This document shows positions 44,685 through 55,789 of a stretch of 64,000 nt of DNA, in pieces; the first letter of the stretch is position 1; every line of letters begins with the position of its first letter. Source of the DNA: Gnetum montanum (lineage: Eukaryota; Streptophyta; Gnetopsida; Gnetales; Gnetaceae); assembly GCA_015680685.1 (NCBI GenBank), contig MNCI01008058.1, positions 1 to 64,000 of the forward strand, read 5' to 3'. Under the pieces are notes generated by a model. It made no database searches and was not told where the DNA came from. It saw only the letters and a program-made list of their open reading frames with translations. The position numbers and the translations under genes are program-made.

Positions 44685-45480
44685 AAAGTGAATTTCTAAA
44701 CTTGGACATAAACCATCAAAAGAGTAATACAAACTAAGCATAACATCATTCTCTAAAAAATATGATAGCATTCAACATTAAACATGCCAACTATAGGCTT
44801 GCTACTAGTCACACACGATGGTTCAAATATCAAAACTGACTAAAACATGATCACTTGGATAAGAAAATATAATAAACTATATTGTCATTAGGTAAGTCAT
44901 GCACACAATTATCATCACACTCATCCTAGGAATACCCTAGAAATGGTAATAGCTTAATTAAAAAAAACAACTCTAACTTGAATTTCAACATCAAAATATG
45001 GAGTATATAAATGAAATGAAAGAATTTCCAACAAAAACTCTAATTGCACCTAAAAGGAATGCATGTAGTTCATGGTTTCTTGTAGCTGTTTGCAATAGAA
45101 AATCCACCAAGAAAAAACATGGAACTTAAGGGATTTGGGACCTAACTATGGCATGTTAAGTGGAGGAAGAAGTTGTGACATCCCTATTTGTAGCCATATG
45201 CATAGGTAGAAGCTAAACTAGTGATTGATCTAGACCTGCAGTGCTGTGTGAGAAAAATGAATTGTAAAAAAGATTATGCACATTTATATATTTTTTAATT
45301 TTTTAATCAGGGTGCAATTGATTATAGGTCACATCCTACCTTAATATGATAATGAAAAATTAAATCAATTTTTTGGAGTGTTTGATTATCGGTCACACCT
45401 TATCATACCTAAGAAATTGCGCATCGCATATTATTTACAAAAAGGAAGGAATACAAGGCATTTTCTCTAAATAATCTTCA
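44685..45480. other. No gene recognised
   Basis: AT-rich flank beyond the family-1 5' LTR. A CGGTCACA(C/T)C-(C/T)TA-type word occurs twice (45329-45350, 45388-45410). Nothing else supported. Confidence 0.3.
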
Positions 45481-46640
45481 ACTGAGGATATTGTTTTTAC
45501 TTATAAATATTTTCACCTAAATAAACTTTTGAAGCTTTTTTTTAAAAACAAAAGATAATTCTCCTCATGGTCTTCTTTTTTTATGAGATTTAACACTTGC
45601 TACCTTTACTCTACTAAAACTAGACAAATCAAAATTTTTAGAGTCTTCCTCCTTCTAAGTTTTAGTTGTTTTAAAAATATTAAACTTATTTAAAAATCCA
45701 ATATTATATAGTGTAGTCATTTTAGTGGTAATGCCATCATCCATATTCAGGAATTTATAGTGTAAAGTATTCAAGAATTTCTTGAAAATGCTCTATCTTC
45801 AAATACAATAATATAATCTATATTTAGAGATGCTACCTTACCGTGTAATTATGTTGTATTTACTTTTTTCTATTATTTTGTTTTCTTTACAAGATCTTCT
45901 TTTATGACATTATTTAGTCAAATTTTTTCTCCTTTCAAGTTAGTACAATTGTATGAAACTCTTTCTTAAGTAGTTGAATCACTGACTTTCATAATAATAT
46001 TATGTGGTTTATCACCTTTGAGTCCTATATGATAAGCATCCAAGATTATATTAGGTAATATGTGGAGGTGCATTATTTTTGTTATAACATCATGAATAAA
46101 ATTTTTCAAATTATTTTTTTTCATTTAAACATTTTAGAACCCTAGAACATTGGAGATTTTTAGATCTTCTTGTTCCTTCACTAAATCATATAGAGCTTCA
46201 ACATGTTGAGGAATTACTTTAATAACTATTTCTTCCTTTGTGATCATATCATGTATAGCTTCTTGATTTGATTTAAGTTCAAATTTATACTCATTATTTT
46301 TTAATATATAATTCAATCTACTATCATTTGTTACTATATCATCATAGCTTATAGCTGATTAAACATCATCTCTTGCTTTGGAGCTAAAATGTTTATGATA
46401 TGAACGAGACTTTTAAAGTTACTGTTGTGTTGATTTATCCTTACTATCTAATCTCTCATTAGTATCTTTTGCTTTTTCAATGTTTCTTTCTATTCTTGTA
46501 TCCATTTAGATAGCATTCTCTAATTTTGAATAATTATTTCTTACCTATCTTCAAGTGTTTTTTGTCTTTCGAATATGGTTTTTATATGAGAGGTAGTCAT
46601 TTACAATTCAAATTTCATAATTGGTGCTATATCAAATCAT
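45481..46640 (-). pseudogene. Decayed coiled-coil ORF of unknown function
   Basis: I do not recognise it. The minus strand reads from about 46600: MTTSHIKTIFERQKTLEDR, a helical Lys/Gln-rich stretch, then DTNERLDSKDKSTQQ, SRSYHKHFSSKARDDV and the open piece 46316-46134 (KFELKSNQEAIHDMITKEE, EALYDLVKEQEDLKISNV). It continues in broken frames to about 45780 (IMKVSDSTT-ERVSYNC; NIDYIIVFEDRAFSRN). Heptad-like charged residues suggest a coiled coil, as in some gag proteins. No catalytic motif was seen. It is followed on its 5' side by the minisatellite at 46.6-47.0 kb. Confidence 0.4.
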
Positions 46641-47030
46641 TTGCACATCCTCAGAAAATCCTTTGTAAAGCCTCAAATCCTTTTCAAAACCTCCAAAAAT
46701 CCTTTACATAGCCTTAGAAAATATTTTACAAAGATTTAGATTATCATCCTTTGCATGACATTTGAAAAAGTCATAGATACTTTTCCTAACCTTAAAATAT
46801 CCTTTACAAAGATTTTGAAAACCTTCTGCATAGCTTGAGAAACAATCTACACTCAGATCCTCTACACATTCTTGGAAAAACTCCTTTGCATAGCCTCAAA
46901 AAATCCTCTGCAAAGTCATAAATCCTCCATATAACATTGAAAAAACCTCTACGTAGACTCAAAAAAATATCTTCAAAGCTTTGTATTTTTACTGTCTGGA
47001 TAGCCTCAAAAATCCTTTTGGAAAATTTTA
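46640..47030. repeat. ~25-bp minisatellite
   Basis: About 15 diverged copies of a unit that reads GGCTATGCAAAGGATTTTTTGA on the minus strand, with spacing of 22-28 bp. Frames through it are broken, so it probably does not code. Confidence 0.7.
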
Positions 47031-47118
47031 GATCATGTATATTAGTAGTGTAAGTTGGCTCTAATAATTAATCAACTTCAAATACTACATCTAGATATTA
47101 TGAAAAGATAATAACTTT

Positions 47119-47408
47119 TGTTAGAAAACAAGAAAAATAGATATTTTCAATTATTCAATTAGAAGATTACAATAGGTTTCCAAAACCCATAAATATCCAA
47201 AATCTTTTATCCTCAAATGATATTGTAGAGCATAAGTCTCTCCAAGCATTCAATGGCTACTCTTAATGCAAGACACAACCAATAGAAAATCTCTCCCATA
47301 ATTCCAAGACCAAGATCTTGTCTCACAAGTATGATACAAGAGACTAGAACACAGAAGAGAATACACCACATAATTGACCTTGGAGCTACAATTACCACTT
47401 GTACTCAT
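47119..47408 (+). repeat. Copia-type LTR fragment
   Basis: It starts TGTTAGAAAAC and ends near TACTCA, a few bases before a tRNA-iMet-type primer-binding site. A CCATAAATAT TATA-like word lies near 47191. The interior of this element is absent: family-2 LTR sequence begins at 47546. Confidence 0.5.
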
Positions 47409-47414
47409 TTATTG

Positions 47415-47426
47415 TGCTATCAGAGC
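47415..47426 (+). other. Primer-binding site, initiator tRNA-Met type
   Basis: TGCTATCAGAGC matches the usual plant copia site TGGTATCAGAGC at 11 of 12 positions, on the plus strand. Confidence 0.6.
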
Positions 47427-47545
47427 CTCTTTTGCTAAGCTCTCCATACTCAAGAGCACTCTTTCTTACTTATGGTACCAAAAATTTTGAATTACGTTAA
47501 TATTTATGGATAATAGGAAGACAAGAAATCTAGAAATTGTAATGA

Positions 47546-47950
47546 TGGAAAAATTTAGTGTTAGAACAACCCAAAATTTCTATGTAGAATAGTTTAACTT
47601 TGGGATCCATGTACCTCAAAAAGGATTTAAAGTGCCTCAAATGGTCTTCTCGATCACTTGAGGACTTAAACGTTTGTTATTGATGTTAAAAAATAAAGGT
47701 GAAAACCTGTTCAATGGTAATCCAAGTGCTAAATTTGAGAATAGAGAGATGAAAAAAATAATATGATAAAAAAAAGAAATTGCAAATTTTATATTAAATA
47801 ATTTGTGAAAACAAAGGTTTAGAGAATATAAATCATAGGATGTAGAAGTTCAAGAACACAAAAATGTCTTTGAAGTTTGATGCAAATGGTAGGATGTATG
47901 TTTCAACTAATTTTCACTTGTATTTCTTCATTGATATGCTCCTATAAGTT
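47546..47950 (-). repeat. Family-2 LTR fragment
   Basis: Matches the start of 53513-54792 (AAAAATTTAGT, the ATAGTTTAAC block, and the GAT(C/T)AC-(N)-GGACTTA block). It is truncated on its right near 47950, where the sequence turns G-rich. Confidence 0.6.
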
Positions 47951-48016
47951 TTTCTTCATATGGTCTCTTTGCTCTAATGATCTATGCTAGGGTGAGGGTG
48001 GCACGACGGGCTAGCC

Positions 48017-48043
48017 TGGGGTGGGGGGGTTGGGGGGCAGGGA
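48017..48043 (+). repeat. G-run tract
   Basis: Runs of three to seven Gs. A similar tract lies at 52264-52300 inside the copia 5' LTR. Confidence 0.55.
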
Positions 48044-48287
48044 TGTGTGTAGAGGGAAAAAAGGAATTGGTTATGGACTCTTGAATATATGCACCACTCT
48101 AAAAGTCTTCTTCTTTCCAGAGATGTGTTTTTTCATCTTCCTTTGCATGATGAATCCTTCATTCCTTGTCCATAACCTTGTTCTTCGAAGCTCTTGTCCT
48201 ACAAGCACAACAACTACACAAACAAACAAACAAACTTTTCTTTCATTTTTCCTAATGTTTTGACATATCAAAAACAAAAGTGCACAA

Positions 48288-48300
48288 TCTCCCCTTTTTT
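48288..48300 (-). other. Copia polypurine tract
   Basis: Minus strand AAAAAAGGGGAGA, followed by TTGTG, the classic end of plant copia interiors just before the 3' LTR. Confidence 0.75.
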
Positions 48301-48539
48301 GGTAATGTTCAAAACTTTAGAAAATGGGTTAATCTTGTTCTAATAATAATAACACATTTTACCTAATTCTACCCCTTTTTGGATATAACCAAAAAGGTGA
48401 GGCAAACTTCCCTTAACTAGATGCATAGAGAGGAGAAAATGTTTTTGGTGTTTTGGATTTGTGATTTTTGTTTGGTTTAGTTTTCTTAGGAATAGAAAGA
48501 ATGAAAATTCTCAGATGATAGGACAAGGTCCTATCGATA

Positions 48540-49190
48540 TATCCTTTCATAGAGATGTTAATTGATGTTCATCTAAGGGTTTTATAAAGGCATTAGCTAG
48601 TTGACTTTCAATTCCAATGAATTCTAGTCTGACATGACCACGCTATGTATGCTCTTGTATGAAATGATGGTTAATATCAATATGTTTGGTATGAGAATTT
48701 TGGATTGGATTCTTGGTCATGTTGATGGCACTCTTATTATCATAGTAGATAGAATTTGAATCTATGTTTACTCCCAAAGCTTTGAGAGTCTCTCTCATCC
48801 AAAGTAATTGAGCACAAGAACTACTAGTAGAGATGTATTCAACTTCTAGGATTGAAAGAGCTATACAGGTTTACTTCTTAGTTGTCCAAGAAATGAGACT
48901 TCTTCCCAAAAAGAAAAAATTACCACTTGTTCTATGATGATCATCTAAACATACTGCCCAATTTGCATCATAATAACTAGCATGATCAAGGGAGGAATCC
49001 TTTGGATACCAAAGGCCCCAATTAGTAGTATATTTTAAGTAATGAAAGATTTATTTAACAACGTGGTAGTGATGATCTTTAGAAGTTGACTAATATCTAC
49101 CACACAATGTTACACTTAAAGCTATATCTAGTCAACTTAGAGCTAGATAAAGAAGACTACCAGTCATACCTCTATAACACTTGGGATCAA
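48540..49190 (-). pseudogene. Decayed copia RNase H
   Basis: Minus-strand reading shows GSLLYLALS, SYYDANWAVCLDDHRTSGN, LISWTTKK, SILEVEYIS, CAQLLWMRETLKALG, IYYDNKSAINMTKNPI, HTKHIDINHHFIQEH and FIKPLDEHQ. These are the expected copia blocks (DADWAG, SSTEAEY, WMRxxL, DNxSAI, RTKHIDIRxHFIRE). The catalytic Asp (DANW), Glu (EVEY) and Asp (YDNKS) are all readable. Stops interrupt between the blocks. Confidence 0.8.
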
Positions 49191-49194
49191 CTCG

Positions 49195-50010
49195 CTAACT
49201 TTGGTCATCCTTAACAAGTTTAGAATATTCAACCATTTTAGTACCTTTAACTTTAACATCAACCAACCCATATTTTGGTAGAAGATCTTTTACATACTTT
49301 TTTTGACATAAGAAGGTTTCATCAGTTGTTTGATAGATTTGAAACCCAAGAAAGTTCTTGAGTTTTTTCATCATACTCATTTCAAATTCGGACTTCATGA
49401 GATTAGAAAACTTCTTGCAAAGGATTTCATTAGTGGGACTAAAAAGAATATCATCAACATATATTTGAACAATTAGAAGATATTTTCCTTCTCTTTTAAT
49501 AAATAATGTAAAGTTAGCCTTACCTCTTTCAAACAGATTAGATATGCAATGTTGGAAAATTCTTTCATACCAAGCTCTTGGAGCTTGTTTTAGATCATTG
49601 AGAGCCTTCTTAGGTTTGTAGACATGATTGGTCTTGATGGAATCAACAAACCCTTTAGGTTTTTCAACATAAAATTCTTCTTGTATGGTTTCATTCAAGA
49701 ACACACTTTTGACATCTATTGGATAAACCTTTATATTTTTGATACTTGCATAAGCAATAAGAAGTCTAATATATTCCATCCTAGGAATAGGAGCAAAAGT
49801 TTCATCAAAGTCTATTCCTTATTATTGGTTGTATCCTTTGGCAACCAATCTAGCCTTGTTCTTTATGATGTTTCCATTTTTCACCAGTCTTGTTTCTAAA
49901 GACCCATTTAGTCCCAATAATAGGTTTATCAGTAGGCCTAGGTGTTAATTCCCATACATCATTTCTAGCAAATTGACTAAGTTCTTCTTGCATAGCTAAA
50001 ATCCATCCTT
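49195..50010 (-). pseudogene. Decayed copia reverse transcriptase
   Basis: This is the best-preserved coding stretch in the window: 49779-49195 is open for 194 codons. Upstream (about 50010-49800) the reading is MQEELSQFARNDVWELTPRP followed by IIGTKWVFRNK. The open part has the finger/palm blocks AYASIKNIKVYPIDVKSVFL, with YPIDVKSVFLNE in place of the usual (F/Y)QMDVKSAFLNG, then KALNDLKQAPRAWYERI and the catalytic IYVDDILF, followed by MKSEFEMSMMKKLKNFLGFQ and the KYVKDLLPKYG thumb. The YVDD catalytic pair is intact, but the enzyme lacks its beginning in frame. RNase H follows. Confidence 0.9.
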
Positions 50011-50187
50011 CATCTCTTTCAACTTCCTTAAAATGTTTTGGTTTAAGCTAAGAAAGTTATGTGGAAAAGGCATAGTTCTCTTTAATTTGGCTTCTAGTAT
50101 GAACATCATCTTGAACTTCTTCGATTACATCATTAATAAAGTAAGTTTTGCTAAGTCTGGGCATTTTGGTAGAGCGAGAAATATTTA

Positions 50188-51200
50188 TTAATCATTGTCA
50201 TTTTCTTTCTCTTCATGTTCACTACTAGATTCTGAGTTCTTATCATCTTGTACTAAAGTTGGATTGGAAAATTTTTGAATGGGAATAGTTTCATCATTAG
50301 GTTGAGAACAAGTAATGTCATAGTAATCTATTATGACATTTATGATTTTCTCTACCATACTTGTTCTTTTGTTAAACACTATATATTCCCTACTAACTAG
50401 AGAATAACCTAAAAAAATTTCCTTCATTGGTTGTTGCATCAAACTTTCTCAATGTATCTTTATCATTTAAGATATAGCATTTTGAACCAAAAACATGAAA
50501 GTAAGCTATTGAGGACTTTCTACGAGTCCATAATTTATAAGGGGTTTTGGAAGTGAATCTTCTTACCAGAACTCTATTGGATACATAATAGGAAATGTTA
50601 ATAGCTTTAGCCTAGAAGTGGTGAGAAAGACCCCAAGCATTTAATATCATTCTCCCCATCTCATTTAAGATTCTGTTCTTTTGTTTAACTACACCATTTT
50701 GTTGAGGAGTTCTTGTAGTAGAGAATTGATATAGAATGTCATTCATTTGATAAAATTATTCAAATTTTTCATTTTAAACTCACCTCCATTGTCACTTATG
50801 ATAACCTTAATACCATATCCTTTTACTTTCTAGATTTGATTGCTAATTCTCAAAAAAAGATCAAACACTTCATGTTTGAGATATAAAAATGCAACCTAAT
50901 TAAAGTGAGAATAATCATCAAAAATAGTTAGAAAATATCTTTTCTTTCCTAGGCTAAGAGTTTGAATTAGACCAACTACATCCATATGAAGTAAGTTTAA
51001 GGGACAAGTAGTAGAAATATAGTTTTTCTTACCAAAACTTATGCTTGTTTGTTTTTCCTTTTGACATGCTTCATATATATTTAGGTTGAAATCTTTAAGC
51101 TTAGGGAGACCATGCACCATATCATTTGTCACTAAGCTCTAGAGAATTTCCTTGTTGATGTGGCCTAATTTCCTATGCCAAAGACATGTATCATGAACAT
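50188..51200 (-). pseudogene. Decayed copia integrase
   Basis: The GAG-pre-integrase end (CLWHRKLGHINKEIL, about 51190-51140) gives the zinc-binding His pair; the Cys pair is partly lost (YEACQKEKQ). The core reads PLNLLHMDVVGLIQTLSLGK followed by KRYFLTIFDDYSHF (51132-50896), with the first catalytic Asp in HMDVVG and the second in FDDYSH. The C-terminal region (50442-50188) reads EIFLGYSLVSREYIVFNKRT, the usual end of copia integrase. It ends in a Ser/Glu/Asn-rich linker. Between these, the frame has many stops. Confidence 0.75.
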
Positions 51201-51600
51201 AACTCACTAAACACTTGGATTCAAGATTAGGGGAGTTTCCAAATATAGTAGTATATGCATTTCCTTTTTTGAATCCTTCAATCACAATATTTACAGTAGA
51301 TAAATCTTGTATTTTACAACTTTCTTTTGAAAAGGTAACATTAAAATTAGAGTCCCAAAGTTGACTCACACTAAGTAAATTATATTTTAATCCATCAACA
51401 AAAAGCACTTTATTCACAATGGGTAATCCCTTACCTTTTTCCCCTATGGTACCAATACCTATTATGGATGCTTTCATGTCATCTCCAAATGTGATTGTAC
51501 CACAATTTTGTTTTTTGAAGTGGGTGAAGTACAATTTGTCACTTGTCATGTTCCTTGAACACCCACTATCAATATACCATGTGCTAGCATTGTCATTCTA
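51139..51600 (-). pseudogene. Decayed copia aspartic protease
   Basis: Minus-strand reading from 51600 gives NDNASTWYIDSGCSRNMTSD with the active-site DSG intact. The stretch open from 51549 continues with GTITFGDDMKASIIGIGTIG, GLPIVNKVLFVDGLKYNLLS and VSQLWDSNFNVTFSKESCKI. GLKYNLLSVSQL is the conserved block that follows copia proteases. It runs straight into the GAG-pre-integrase domain. Confidence 0.85.
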
Positions 51601-51609
51601 GAAGGTAGT

Positions 51610-52130
51610 TTGTGCCATCAAATTATTTTCAACATTTCCTTCTTTCTTTTTCCAACCTTTTCTAGGCTGGTTTTGCAAAAACCAAGAGTGGTAATGCATT
51701 CTAAGATAACAATAAGCTTGAACATGATTGTATTTACCATAAAAGAAACATTTCATGTTATTTGATCCAAAATATTTTCCAAACCTGGATAAATGCTATT
51801 TTTGATTCTTGGGTTTCTCCAAGGAGCTCTTATTTAACTACTCAAACATTCTTGTTAGTTTTTGGATTTCAAACCTAAGGTATGAGTTTTTCCTTTTAAG
51901 GCAAGAACATTCATCATCAAGAATTTTGATTTTTATTTCCTTAGCATGTAAAGCATCTTTAACTTCAATGCACAAATTTTGGAATGAAAGAATGCTATGG
52001 AAAAATGTTTTATACCTATCTTCAAAGGAAGCATTATTTTGATAATTACAAGAATTGTTAACTTTATAAGCAGAGTCTTATTTCTTTCTAAGTAAGAAAA
52101 TAATATACTTACCTTGACAAAATAGGTGTC
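51610..52130 (-). pseudogene. Decayed copia gag C-terminal part with zinc knuckle
   Basis: Minus-strand reading shows a coiled coil (ILDDECSCLKRKNSYLRFEI, then QKLTRMFE, about 51930-51830) and a zinc knuckle MKCFFYGKYNHVQAYC near 51760-51710. In the C-x2-C-x4-H-x4-C knuckle the second Cys has become Tyr. The upstream capsid is missing or unreadable: only about 100 nt separate this part from the primer-binding site at 52228, so most of gag has been deleted. Confidence 0.6.
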
Positions 52131-52227
52131 AAATGAATTGAATGCATCAATTGATGATGTTCATTAGGTTTCATTTGATGCTGAGTGTCCCTTCCATGTT
52201 CACTCTTAGAGAGAGAAAGAGTACTAA

Positions 52228-52239
52228 GCTCTGATACCA
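52228..52239 (-). other. Primer-binding site, initiator tRNA-Met
   Basis: Minus strand TGGTATCAGAGC, the exact plant copia site, two bases from the LTR end (CCACA). Confidence 0.9.
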
Positions 52240-52241
52240 TT

Positions 52242-52606
52242 TGTGGATCATTGAACTTAGAAAGGGTGGGGTGGGGGTGGTGTGGTGAAGGGGGTGAAGG
52301 CGGAAGTGAGGGATGAATAAGTTCCCCAAATTAAACCTTTATGAAACATAGCACACACATGAGTTTACATGGTTCCCCAACTTGGGTACTCAACACTTGA
52401 AGGGTAGATTGCAAGCACACCTTTGGACTCTATTGCTCTCAAAATGTGGTTTGAAAGGCTCACATGTTGTATAGTTTTCAAGCCCCAATTTGGAGTGTTG
52501 CATCATAGTACTAATAGCTCAATCTTGTAGGATCCTAACAAGATCAAGCAAATCAACCTTGCAAGGTAATAAGAACAAGACTTACAAGGGAGAATCTTAA
52601 CTTCGT
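52242..52606 (-). repeat. Copia 5' LTR, cut at an assembly join
   Basis: In plus orientation it begins TGTGG next to the primer-binding site and includes a G-run tract (52264-52300). It continues to the N at 52607. Its outer end is missing; the last 140 bp are repeated inverted at 52939-53078. Confidence 0.7.
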
Positions 52607-53078
52607 NCACACTAATTTACTACTAAAAAACACTTAATATGTTTTAGGAAAAAAATACATCTCTCTAGTATTGAAGCAAAATTTACAAAAACATCTCAGA
52701 CATGAGAAATAAATCTCCCATGACCATTATTGATCATTAGCTAGCTATTGCATAAGTTCCGACATGGATTTAAAAACATAGTAGCTATAAGAAGACTTGA
52801 TGTGCGTTGAGAAATTTGCAAGCCTTATTGTATTCATTATACAATCATTTGTAATCATTGAATTCTATGTTGCTTCTCATTGTATTATCATTTTGTCATT
52901 ACAAAGTGTTTTGTACCTAACTTTACAATGATCAGTAAACGAAGTTAAGATTCTCCCTTGTAAGTCTTGTTCTTATTACCTTGCAAGGTTGATTTGCTTG
53001 ATCTTGTTAGGATCCTACAAGATTGAGCTATTAGTACTATGATGCAACACTCCAAATTGGGGCTTGAAAACTATACAA
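52467..53078. repeat. 140-bp perfect inverted repeat bounded by Ns
   Basis: 52467-52606 and 52939-53078 are exact reverse complements. N at 52607 ends the left arm and N at 53079 follows the right arm. The spacer (52608-52938) has no gene. Perfect identity among decayed neighbours points to one LTR end used twice by the assembler, or to a very recent inversion-duplication. Confidence 0.9.
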
Positions 53079-53079
53079 N

Positions 53080-53512
53080 TGAGTGAACTCAAACAAAGGC
53101 ATCTTCATAAGTAGCAAGATGTCTTTATCAGATAAAGACATCTTTCATGAGGCAAATATGTCTTTATAGAATGCAAACCAAGTTTAGAAAGATGTCTTCC
53201 AAAAGACAAAGACATCTTCAAGGATGGAGAAATTTTTGGTTGGTGGTAAATAAATAAAATTTTTACATCTTATTCTATAATTTTCCATTAAATAAATGTA
53301 TTTTAACTATAAGAAATACTAGAATATAAGAGATATATTACAGGTATAACTATAGAATGTTTTATGCAAGAGGCACAAAATTTGTTGAAAATAAAAAAGT
53401 TTGAAGATTTTTTAGAACATATGTTAACAGAGGTTGTAAAATATATTACTATAAAAAATATATATAGATAGAAAGAAGTGGTTTGATAAAGAATGTTTAC
53501 AAGTGTAAAGCT
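53080..53512. other. AT-rich stretch with AAGATGTCTTT palindromes
   Basis: 53116-53144 is a palindrome with 14-bp arms (AAGATGTCTTTATC and its complement) and a one-base centre. Further AGATGTCTT/AAAGACATCTT words follow near 53155-53220. No gene. Confidence 0.6.
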
Positions 53513-54792
53513 TGAAAAATTTAGTCACTAAAAAACTAAAAATTCTAGGTGAAATAGTTTAACCCTAGATTCTAAAGACCTTTAAGAAAGAAAATCCAAG
53601 GTGCCCTAGATGATCTTGTTGATCACCCAGGGACTTAGGAAGTGTAAAGGAGTGTAAGAAATTTAAATGAAAATTTTAGATCTACTTTAAGAAAATCCAC
53701 AAAAACAAATCATAAATAAATTTACACAACAAATGAACTAAAGGCTTTATTACAATAATAAAATATTGAAAATTAAAATTTCATAAATGTGTATAAATTA
53801 TGTACTTTAATGCACAAAGAGTCGCTTGGATGAACCTTGAAGCTTGTTGAAGCCACAAATTATGTTCTGTAGTTAGTCCCATGGTTTAGGTACTTTCAAA
53901 CTTCAATTGCTAAATGGTCTAGGTGGGTTTCAGATTGGATCTACAATGTTGGTTGAAAAATGGTGGGTAAATGCTTGAGATTTTGCTACTAGGTAGAGCA
54001 TTGAGAGTTTTCAATACTTAACCAATTACGAATTTGCTAAAAATTCCTTTCAAAGTGTTGGAATTTGATTTAAATAGGTTGTTGATGTTTAATTTGTTGC
54101 TACAATTTTTTTGCTATGATTGCTGATGGATTGATGTAATTTGTAGGTGTGGAAAGCCATTATTTCTAATGTATTTTTACATTTATGGTAAATTTTGATG
54201 CACCTAGGTTATCAAAACTATGCTAGATACCATAAATAGTAAATTGAGTTTTGCAACTATGCTGGCTTCATCCAACTATGCTAGCCTTGTTGGAACTACA
54301 CTAGAGTTGTGGCATCCTCATTAGGTCTAAGGTTGAACTACGTTGGCTAGCTAGGAAGCCTCATTTTCACAAGAACTAAGCTAGAGCTAATTTGGCCAGC
54401 TAGGAAGCCTCATCCTCACTAGGACTAAGCTAGAACTAAGTTGGACTTGTTGTGAAAATTAAAGCCCAACAATAACCACATTGACTATAAGTGTTTCCAA
54501 CATAGTTTTGGCTTCAACCAACATAAAACCCATGAAAACACAAAATTTGGTAGTTCCCAAGACATTTTTAGCCTATCCAAATCCACATGTAGACATGACA
54601 TAACTTTTTCCACCTAGGAAGAGAGGCTACAATAACTAATGAGGCATTTTCCAGCCCCAAAAGTTCAAGTATGTGAGATTGCAGCTCATGGACTACAAAT
54701 GTCACATTTTACAATAGAATTTCACCTTAAGTTTAATGGTGAAGGTCATAATGCAAAAACATTACAACATGAATTTTCTTGGTGGTGTTTCA
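53513..54792 (-). repeat. Family-2 LTR (3' LTR of a deleted element)
   Basis: In plus orientation it begins TGAAAAATTTAG and ends GGTGTTTCA, followed by a polypurine tract on the minus strand (54808-54793). It matches 11391-12826 over most of its length but is shorter (1280 bp) and diverged. Confidence 0.75.
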
Positions 54793-55735
54793 TTGGCTCC
54801 TCTTTATTGATGTGTAGAGGATTGACCTAGGAGACATTGACAAAGAATACAAAACACCACCACAGGTCCATCACCAATGTTTTCTCTCCATGCTTGATTT
54901 TGTAGTATCAAACCATGCCAAAAAGTGCTTGTGATGATGGGATAAGCATCATGATATGATGATATAGGCTAAAGGCTATATTTGATCATGAGGAAATGGT
55001 CACAAGGGATTAAAAATGAGTTACACATGTTCACATCATGGTTACAATTATGGCAATGACATGTTGGCTAATTGATGTAGTCTTTGTGCTTCATGCTTCA
55101 AAGTGTTGGCCACTTAGTAATGTTTTTGAGGAGCCAACACTCCACTAAATGGCTTCTTTGGCCATTAGGCTCCTCCCTTTTTGTGTTTAGAGTTGTTGAT
55201 TTATGTTTTTGGCTTTATTGGCCTCTTGGCTTCTTGGAAATTTGCTTTTCCTCTTCTCTTTTTCTTCCCTGAGGTAAAACATTTATTGGGTTTCAGTACC
55301 AAGGTTGAACTTAGTTTGGTTTTCTCATTGAATGAGATGTGTTACACCCAATGAACTTGATGGTGGAGCATGATAAAGGATATGTCACATGGCCACAATG
55401 CATGCATGTCAAACATCGATCATCATTATTGTTCATGATAAGGAATGTTGCAATTTGGTTGATTGTGGTTCAAGGAACGGTAATGGAAATGATGTGAGTC
55501 AAGCACTCTTGGTACATCAAGGCAAGCTAACCAAATCTTATGCATAAAAGTCACATGGTAGCTTGCTATTGCGATGAGTTGCACCTTCACAATGAATTCT
55601 AGGCTTCATCCTGCAAGCACAACTCCAAGAGACCAAGGAAACAAGACAAAGAAAACATGTTACAAAGTAATGCATATGGGAAGATTTGTGTGATGTGCAT
55701 TGGATTCACAAAGCTTGTAGTTCATTTGTTGTGTT

Positions 55736-55789
<54 letters not shown>

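Larger units (their letters stand above)
48286..52606 (-). mobile_element. Ty1/copia element, Sirevirus-like
   Basis: Minus-strand order: 5' LTR (52606-52242, cut at an N), initiator-tRNA-Met primer-binding site, gag with a zinc knuckle, protease, integrase, RT, RNase H, polypurine tract (48300-48288). Integrase before RT defines Ty1/copia. The WYIDSGCSRNMTS protease block and the RPTDKPIIGTKWVFRNK block resemble Sireviruses. The 3' LTR should start at 48286 (minus TGTGCACTTTTG). The sequence left of it does not clearly match the 5' LTR, so its extent is unknown. Confidence 0.8.

Noticed and set aside
47213-47398. 61-codon minus-strand ORF
   Set aside because: It lies inside a copia-type LTR fragment and has no recognisable domain.
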